Positions 5,789-9,315 of a stretch of DNA of 9,315 nt are shown here, piece by piece. Below the pieces are notes generated by a model. That model was not told where the DNA came from, made no database searches, and saw nothing but the letters and a program-made list of their open reading frames with translations. This stretch comes from Fusobacteriaceae bacterium UBA2433 (GTDB taxonomy: Bacteria; Fusobacteriota; Fusobacteriia; Fusobacteriales; Fusobacteriaceae): NCBI GenBank assembly GCA_002342785.1, contig DDQV01000128.1, forward strand, positions 1-9,315. The letters run 5' to 3'. The stretch's first letter is position 1; the number at the start of each line of letters is the position of its first letter. Made by a program: the position numbers and the translations under genes.

Positions 5789-6896
5789 TATTCTAATGTT
5801 AGGAAATAAAAAAGCAGAAATGAGGATTTATGGTGTCATAGGTGAAGGTTGGATGGCAGATGTAACTCCGGAAGACGTTAATCGTGAATTAGATGCCTTA
5901 GAAGATGTAGATGAGATAGATATTATGATCAATTCTCCTGGTGGTGGAGTATTCGCAGGATCAGCTATATATAATAGTTTGAGAAGGCATAAAGCCAAAA
6001 AGAATATATATATCGATGGAATTTGTGCTTCTATTGCTACTGTAGTAGCCATGGCAGGAGATACTATCAACATGGGTAGAACTTCCATGATGATGATACA
6101 TAACCCTTACTCACCATCAATTAGTGGAGGGGCAAAGGAGCTTAGAAAGAAAGCAGATGACCTTGATAAATTAAAAGAACTCTCTATTGGTGCATATTTA
6201 ACAAAAGTAAATCTCACGCGGGATGAATTAATAGAAAAAATGGATTACGAAACTTGGATGACTGCTGATGAAGCCAAAGGATTTGGATTTATTAGTCACA
6301 TAGAAAATGATGTCGACTCTCAAATGTATTTTGATAAAAACATCCTTATGTGTGGGAAAGACCTTTCTGTAGATATTTCTAGATTTAAAAATTTAAATAA
6401 TTTTTTAGAAAAGGAGCATATACCAAAAACCAAACCAGTGGAACAAAACACAAAAATAGATAATTTTAATAAAAAAGGAGATGTGAAAATGGATTTAAAT
6501 CAATTAATGCAAAAATACCCAGATCTATACAAGCAAATAGTTCAGGTAGGAGTTACAGAAGAAAGGTCAAGGATTCAAAACCTTGAAACAATAGAACAAA
6601 GAGCAGGAAGAACATTAGAGTGTATTCAAAAAGCTAAATTTGAAACTCCAATAGAGGCTACTAACCAAGAATTAATCAATGATGTTCTCCAAGAGATGTC
6701 AATGCAACCTAAAAAAGATGAAGTTCAAACTAAAGTCGTAGATAAAATGCAAATTCTATTAAATAAAATTGATGATGCTAAAGGAGGAGGAGTTCAAGAA
6801 GAAGTTGCTGATGGAATGACTAAACAAGAATTGGAAGAAAAGCAAGAAGCAGATGAGATTAATGACATAGTAGCATTAGCAAATGAAGAATATTAG
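5775..6896 (+). CDS. Head maturation protease (ClpP-like) with C-terminal scaffold domain, lambda gpC-like
   Basis: This 373-residue protein joins a ClpP-type serine protease to an assembly domain. The protease core (about 15-180) has NSPGGGVFAG (53-62), the nucleophile Ser86 in GICASIATV, His109 in MIHNP and an acidic residue near 157-159 before WMTADEAKGFGF. A polar linker (about 185-238) leads to the C-terminal part (239-373), rich in charged helix, starting with the YPDLYKQIVQVGVTEERSRI pattern common in phage protease/scaffold proteins. The protease cleaves scaffold and itself inside the procapsid before expansion. The ATG at 5775 is preferred over GTG 5766, with AAGG (5763-5766) upstream; it overlaps the portal end by 14 bases. 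Like lambda C/Nu3, the C-terminal part also has its own start at 6489. Lambda gpC is 439 residues and belongs to the related S49 type, whereas the motifs here look more ClpP-like (S14). Confidence 0.92.
   Translation: MSLLNILMLGNKKAEMRIYGVIGEGWMADVTPEDVNRELDALEDVDEIDIMINSPGGGVFAGSAIYNSLRRHKAKKNIYIDGICASIATVVAMAGDTINMGRTSMMMIHNPYSPSISGGAKELRKKADDLDKLKELSIGAYLTKVNLTRDELIEKMDYETWMTADEAKGFGFISHIENDVDSQMYFDKNILMCGKDLSVDISRFKNLNNFLEKEHIPKTKPVEQNTKIDNFNKKGDVKMDLNQLMQKYPDLYKQIVQVGVTEERSRIQNLETIEQRAGRTLECIQKAKFETPIEATNQELINDVLQEMSMQPKKDEVQTKVVDKMQILLNKIDDAKGGGVQEEVADGMTKQELEEKQEADEINDIVALANEEY
6474..6491 (+). promoter_or_regulatory. Internal ribosome binding site for the nested scaffold gene
   Basis: AAAGGAG (6474-6480) followed by an 8-base spacer and ATG (6489-6491) lies within the protease coding frame, at the junction of the polar linker and the assembly domain. 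Its placement exactly at a domain boundary, in frame, argues that it is a working start. Confidence 0.8.
6489..6896 (+). CDS. Nested in-frame scaffolding protein, Nu3-like
   Basis: An ATG at 6489, in frame with the protease gene, is preceded by a perfect AAAGGAG (6474-6480) with eight bases of spacing, as strong as any ribosome binding site in the window. It would produce a 135-residue protein identical to the protease C-terminus. This copies the lambda design, where scaffold Nu3 (about 132 residues) starts inside gene C and shares its end. The product is highly charged and helical: YPDLYKQIVQVGVTEERSRI near its N-terminus, a Gln/Lys-rich middle, a Gly-rich hinge (KGGGV) and a very acidic C-terminal helix (KQELEEKQEADEIND), which would contact the capsid protein. 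Scaffold is needed in many more copies than the protease, which explains a second start. The start is seen in the sequence; expression is inferred. Confidence 0.8.
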   Translation: MDLNQLMQKYPDLYKQIVQVGVTEERSRIQNLETIEQRAGRTLECIQKAKFETPIEATNQELINDVLQEMSMQPKKDEVQTKVVDKMQILLNKIDDAKGGGVQEEVADGMTKQELEEKQEADEINDIVALANEEY

Positions 6897-6899
6897 GGA

Positions 6900-6914
6900 G
6901 AGTGATTTTAAATG
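6900..6914 (+). repeat. 15-base translation start block, copy 1 (decoration gene)
   Basis: GAGTGATTTTAAATG, ending with the start codon of the decoration protein gene, is repeated exactly at 7253-7267 before the major capsid gene. It includes part of the ribosome binding site, the spacer and the ATG. This gives the two most needed structural proteins the same initiation region. Confidence 0.85.
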
Positions 6915-7235
6915 TCTAAAGAAACAATAGTACCTGAAAATCTAAAAGCCGGAGGAATTATTCCTTATCTAGTGGAACCTATGGGATTTGTGGCAGGAAC
7001 TTATACTAGAGGGATGCTCTTAGAGCTAGATCCTACAACTTTAAAACTATCAAAATGTATAGATGAAACTAAGTTCTTTGGAGTGTTAAGTGAAGATATT
7101 GTAGTAACAGCTGCTGAAACAGCGATGGTTTATGTAAGTGGGATGTTTTACAAGAGTGGAGTTCTTAAAGAAGAAGCTACAGATATAGAAAAGATAAGAA
7201 TACATGGTATCTCTAAAAATATTTATATGAGATAA
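6912..7235 (+). CDS. Head decoration (stabilisation) protein, lambda gpD-like
   Basis: This 107-residue protein is close to lambda gpD (110). In that family trimers sit on the outside of the expanded capsid at the three-fold positions and lock it against DNA pressure, one copy per capsid subunit. The sequence shows the family's pattern: an N-terminal arm, a central beta-rich part, FFGVLSEDIVVT (corresponding to the conserved GILxEDI-like block) and AMVYVSGMFYKSGV near the C-terminus. It lies directly before the major capsid gene, as in lambda. The ATG is preceded by AGGGAGAGTG. The gap from the protease stop is 15 bases. The single Cys at about residue 50 (SKCIDE) is not expected to be structural. 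I see no unusual feature in the protein itself. Confidence 0.9.
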   Translation: MSKETIVPENLKAGGIIPYLVEPMGFVAGTYTRGMLLELDPTTLKLSKCIDETKFFGVLSEDIVVTAAETAMVYVSGMFYKSGVLKEEATDIEKIRIHGISKNIYMR

Positions 7236-7252
7236 ATCTAAAAAATTAAAAG

Positions 7253-7267
7253 GAGTGATTTTAAATG
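7253..7267 (+). repeat. 15-base translation start block, copy 2 (major capsid gene)
   Basis: This is identical to 6900-6914 and ends with the ATG of the major capsid gene. Here it is preceded by AAAAG, making a full AAAGGAG ribosome binding site, so initiation may be a little stronger than at copy 1. Confidence 0.85.
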
Positions 7268-8293
7268 GCAGGACCATATGAGGCAAGAAAGATAACCGCA
7301 GCAATAGAAAGGGTAAAAAGACCTGTTAATTTCCTATGGAACATCTTAATAGGTAAAGAAATAGAAGAAGTAGTTCAAGAAATTGAGATCCATTCTAAAG
7401 ATAATGGGAGAGTAAGAGCAGCATTTGTAGGGCCTATGTCTAATGGGATCTTAATCGAAAGAGAAGGATTTGCAGTGGAAAGATATAAACCACCATTTAT
7501 TTCGTTAAAAATACCAGCGACTGCTGAATCGGCATATCAACAACAATTTGGTGAAGGTATCTATGTTACTGGTAAAAAAGATCTAAATAAGATCTTAAAA
7601 AAACAGGTAGCAGAAGATTTAAAAACTTTAAAAACAATAGCTCATAGGACTAAGATTTGGGCATTATCTCAATTAGTAATGACTGGAGTTTTTCCTATGG
7701 GAGATGGAAAAGAAGGTATTAAATATGGAAATTTTGCTTTAAAAGTATTAACAGGAACAGATAAGTTTGATAATGTTGATTCAGATATTATTGGATGGTT
7801 AAGTAACCAAAAACTTGAAATTCAAAAGAATACAGGGAATGTTGTTGATACAGTAATAGTTACACCAGATGTGGCTAGATCAATTATAAACAATAAAGTT
7901 CTTATGGAAAAGATAAGAATCCTCAATGATACTCTTATCGATCTTAAGCCAAAAGAAAAAGAACCAGGAGTTTCATACATTGGATATATCCCAGAAATCG
8001 ATACAAAAATCTATTCATACATGGATTGGGTAAAAGAATACGGGAAACCTAATGAAGAACCTATCCTTCCTGATGGAACACTTCTATACTTCAAAGCCAA
8101 GAGTTTTAGAGTAAATTATGGAAGTTTCCCATTCAGAGAAAAAATTACAGATAAAGCTAAAATATTTATCGGTAAAGAAGCTGTAAAGACTGTTCCTTCA
8201 TCTGAAGGTAATACAGATTTATTAGAACTTAAATCTTCACCATTAATAATACCAGAAGATGCTCAAGGATGGATTGCAGCTAAAGTAATATAG
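7265..8293 (+). CDS. Major capsid protein, lambda gpE family
   Basis: This 342-residue protein is almost the length of lambda gpE (341) and forms the icosahedral shell with the HK97 fold. Family features in order: the N-terminal segment (VNFLWNILIG), the strand-rich part with EIEIHSKDNGRVRAAFVGP, the E-loop/P-domain region (FISLKIPATAESAYQQQFGEGIY), a long spine helix (about 105-140), the A-domain with VDTVIVTPDVARSIINN, ILPDGTLLYF and the C-terminal SSPLIIPEDAQGWIAAKVI. AAAGGAG (7249-7255 region) is an ideal ribosome binding site, and its last 15 bases to the ATG match those of the decoration gene. It is 29 bases after the decoration gene and 9 before the next gene. Nothing appears truncated, and there is no N-terminal propeptide of the HK97 type, consistent with a separate scaffold. 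Confidence 0.95.
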   Translation: MAGPYEARKITAAIERVKRPVNFLWNILIGKEIEEVVQEIEIHSKDNGRVRAAFVGPMSNGILIEREGFAVERYKPPFISLKIPATAESAYQQQFGEGIYVTGKKDLNKILKKQVAEDLKTLKTIAHRTKIWALSQLVMTGVFPMGDGKEGIKYGNFALKVLTGTDKFDNVDSDIIGWLSNQKLEIQKNTGNVVDTVIVTPDVARSIINNKVLMEKIRILNDTLIDLKPKEKEPGVSYIGYIPEIDTKIYSYMDWVKEYGKPNEEPILPDGTLLYFKAKSFRVNYGSFPFREKITDKAKIFIGKEAVKTVPSSEGNTDLLELKSSPLIIPEDAQGWIAAKVI

Positions 8294-8302
8294 GGGGTAA
8301 TA

Positions 8303-8614
8303 ATGAAAAAATGTAAAGTTAAAATAACAGCCATTGAATATAAAGGAAAGATATATAAGCCTGGGGAAATTATTCAATTAGATGATAAAGATGCAGAAGA
8401 TCTTATTAAATCTGATTTCGTAACAGAGATTAAATCTCAATTCCAGGAAGGCCAATCACCTGAAGAATTGATTCATGAAAAAAGAACAAAAGAGTTAGAT
8501 GATTTAAATATTTCTGAACTAAAAGAAATAGCAAGTGATATGGATTTAGAATTAAAAGTTACTAGAAAAGCTGAGATTATAGAAGCTATCATAGAAGCAG
8601 AAGATGAACTTTAA
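8303..8614 (+). CDS. Small protein at the lambda FI position, with a HeH/Rho-N-like C-terminal domain
   Basis: This is an acidic protein of 103 residues in two parts. Residues 1-42 (KVKITAIEYKGKIYKPGEIIQLDDKDAEDLI) form a small beta-rich module seen in short proteins of phage head genes. After a linker, residues about 64-98 (LDDLNISELKEIASDMDLELKVTRKAEIIEAI) match the helix-extended-helix / Rho N-terminal / SAP pattern, which often contacts nucleic acid or protein partners. It occupies the position of lambda gpFI, which helps terminase-bound DNA dock on the procapsid; whether the role is the same is inferred from position, since sequence similarity to gpFI is not evident. AGGGGGT (8292-8298) lies five bases before the ATG. 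The end overlaps the next gene by 11 bases. Confidence 0.75.
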   Translation: MKKCKVKITAIEYKGKIYKPGEIIQLDDKDAEDLIKSDFVTEIKSQFQEGQSPEELIHEKRTKELDDLNISELKEIASDMDLELKVTRKAEIIEAIIEAEDEL

Positions 8615-8921
8615 AGAGATGATAGATGGAGATTTAGATCTCTTATTTAATCCTGAAGAAATAGGAGAAAAGATTAACTTTGAAGGAAAAGAAATCATAG
8701 TAATCAAATCTTCAGAAACCTTTAGAACAAAATATAAAGGGAAAGCAGAAGATATGGGGATCTATACTAATGGGATTTGTATATCCATTAGAAAAATAGA
8801 TTTTCCATTATCATTAGCGCCTAATGATAGAGTGATAATAGATGATGAATCTTATAAAATTTTAGATATAGAAGATCTAGGTAATACTTACCGAATAGAT
8901 ATAGCTACAAATTATAGATAA
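8604..8921 (+). CDS. Head-tail joining protein at the lambda FII position
   Basis: This 105-residue beta-rich protein (lambda gpFII: 117) would complete the filled head and form the surface to which the tail binds. It has an N-terminal acidic helix (FKEMIDGDLDLLFNPEEIGE), strands with NFEGKEIIVIKSSE, and APNDRVIIDDESYKILDIEDLGNTYRIDIA, which resembles the ending of small phage connector proteins of the FII family. The ATG at 8604 lies inside the end of the preceding gene with only a weak AGAAG-type binding site (8592-8597), so translation probably relies on coupling; an ATG at 8619 is an alternative start and would remove five residues. The assignment rests on length, fold pattern and the exact lambda order, and is less certain than for the capsid genes. 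Confidence 0.75.
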   Translation: MNFKEMIDGDLDLLFNPEEIGEKINFEGKEIIVIKSSETFRTKYKGKAEDMGIYTNGICISIRKIDFPLSLAPNDRVIIDDESYKILDIEDLGNTYRIDIATNYR

Positions 8922-8924
8922 TCA

Positions 8925-8963
8925 ATTTCGTGAGTCCCGAAATGATTTCGGAACTTACGAAAT
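8925..8963 (+). repeat. 39-base near-perfect hairpin between head and tail genes
   Basis: The sequence folds back on itself around G8944: 19 paired positions with one G-T wobble (8932/8956) and one C/A mismatch (8936/8952). The arms include ATTTCGT (8925-8931) with ACGAAAT (8957-8963) and CCGAAAT with ATTTCGG. It starts 3 bases after the FII-position stop and ends before the ribosome binding site of the next gene. No T-run follows, so it is not a standard terminator. Confidence 0.85.
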
Positions 8964-8980
8964 ACAGAAGGTGAAACTTT

Positions 8981-9315
8981 ATGATTGAGATAGATAGTGA
9001 ATTATTAGATAGAATAACAAAAGAATTAGAAGGAATAACAAATGGAATTAAAAGTGTAGTTTCAGGAGCTGCTAATAGAGCTGCTCTTGAAGCTAAAAAA
9101 GATGTAGTAAATCGTATTATAGATGAATTCTATATTGATAAAAAGCCAATAAATGCCAGTATTACAATAAAAAGAGCTAATAAAAGTAATACAGTAGCTC
9201 AAGTTAAAAACAATAGGAAACAGGATACATTTACTCTTAAAAGATTTAAAGTAGATATTCCAAGTAATGGTCCTATTAAAGTAGCACAAAGTAGATCCGG
9301 GGGGATAAAAGAATT
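8981..9315 (+). CDS. Tail protein, lambda gpZ-like (partial, cut by window end)
   Basis: The frame is open from ATG 8981 to the last base, giving 111 complete codons; the rest lies outside the window (lambda gpZ is 192 residues). The N-terminus is a helix with SGAANRAALEAKKDVVNRIIDEFYI, followed by KPINASITIKRAN and QDTFTLKRFKVDIP. A helix rich in Ala and basic residues, then short strands with an I.....I.IK pattern, matches the start of prophage minor tail protein Z. In lambda, gpZ acts at the end of tail assembly so that the tail can join the head and DNA can enter the tail. AGAAGGTGA (8966-8974 region) is a clear ribosome binding site. It is the first tail gene after the head genes, as in lambda. 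The long hairpin at 8925-8963 sits in its leader. Confidence 0.75.
   Translation, partial: MIEIDSELLDRITKELEGITNGIKSVVSGAANRAALEAKKDVVNRIIDEFYIDKKPINASITIKRANKSNTVAQVKNNRKQDTFTLKRFKVDIPSNGPIKVAQSRSGGIKE

Noticed and set aside
5828..6088. Open frame of 86 codons on the minus strand
   Set aside because: It lies wholly within the ClpP-like protease core, which has clear catalytic motifs in the other frame, and has no ribosome binding site of its own that I can see.
7086..7304. Open frame of 72 codons on the minus strand
   Set aside because: It spans the end of the decoration gene and the start of the capsid gene, including the capsid ribosome binding site; its hydrophobic look comes from antisense reading of AT-rich coding DNA.
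9062..9289. Open frame of 75 codons on the minus strand, rich in Phe, Ile and Ser
   Set aside because: It is antisense to the Z-like tail gene, which has a good start and ribosome binding site; the composition is what antisense of Lys/Asn/Glu-rich coding gives.
1..9315. CRISPR array, tRNA, rRNA or insertion sequence
   Set aside because: I saw no regularly spaced repeats, no cloverleaf or rRNA-like stretch, and no transposase motif or paired terminal inverted repeats.

Overview
The window is part of a temperate siphophage, probably a prophage, from a very AT-rich bacterium. Coding is dominated by AGA (Arg), ATA (Ile) and AAA (Lys) codons, and most genes have strong AGGAGG-type ribosome binding sites. 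This fits Fusobacteriota or a low-GC Firmicute such as a clostridium. Fusobacteriota is my weak preference and is an inference from style only.

Layout. Positions 1-471 hold the 3' end of an unrecognised gene that enters from outside the window. It ends in a perfect 10-bp stem-loop. After a 147-bp gap come two overlapping genes: an unknown 98-residue protein (619-915) and a helix-turn-helix protein resembling a terminase small subunit (915-1421). Next, on the opposite strand, is a self-contained unit: a 64-residue Cys/His protein (1447-1641) with its own promoter, ribosome binding site and one-directional terminator, which is the layout of a phage moron. A short GC-rich patch with three related repeats (about 1716-1779) lies just before the Nu1-like gene, where a lambda-type cos site would be expected.

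From 1810 to the right edge the genes follow the lambda head operon in its exact order: Nu1 (small terminase), A (large terminase), W (head completion), B (portal), C (ClpP-type head protease) with a nested in-frame Nu3-like scaffold, D (decoration), E (major capsid), an FI-position protein, an FII-position head-tail joining protein, and a Z-like tail protein cut by the window end. Genes overlap or sit a few bases apart, with no terminator and no clear promoter between them, so they are probably one late transcript.

How they work together: the two terminase subunits cut and pump DNA through the portal; the scaffold and protease build and mature the procapsid from E; D stabilises the expanded shell; W, the FI-position and the FII-position proteins finish the head and prepare it for the tail. 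The most interesting points are the nested scaffold gene with its own ribosome binding site, the 15-base initiation region shared by D and E, the candidate cos region, a second terminase-small-subunit-like gene on the other side of it, the reversed moron-like gene, and a 39-base near-perfect hairpin between the FII-position and Z-like genes.
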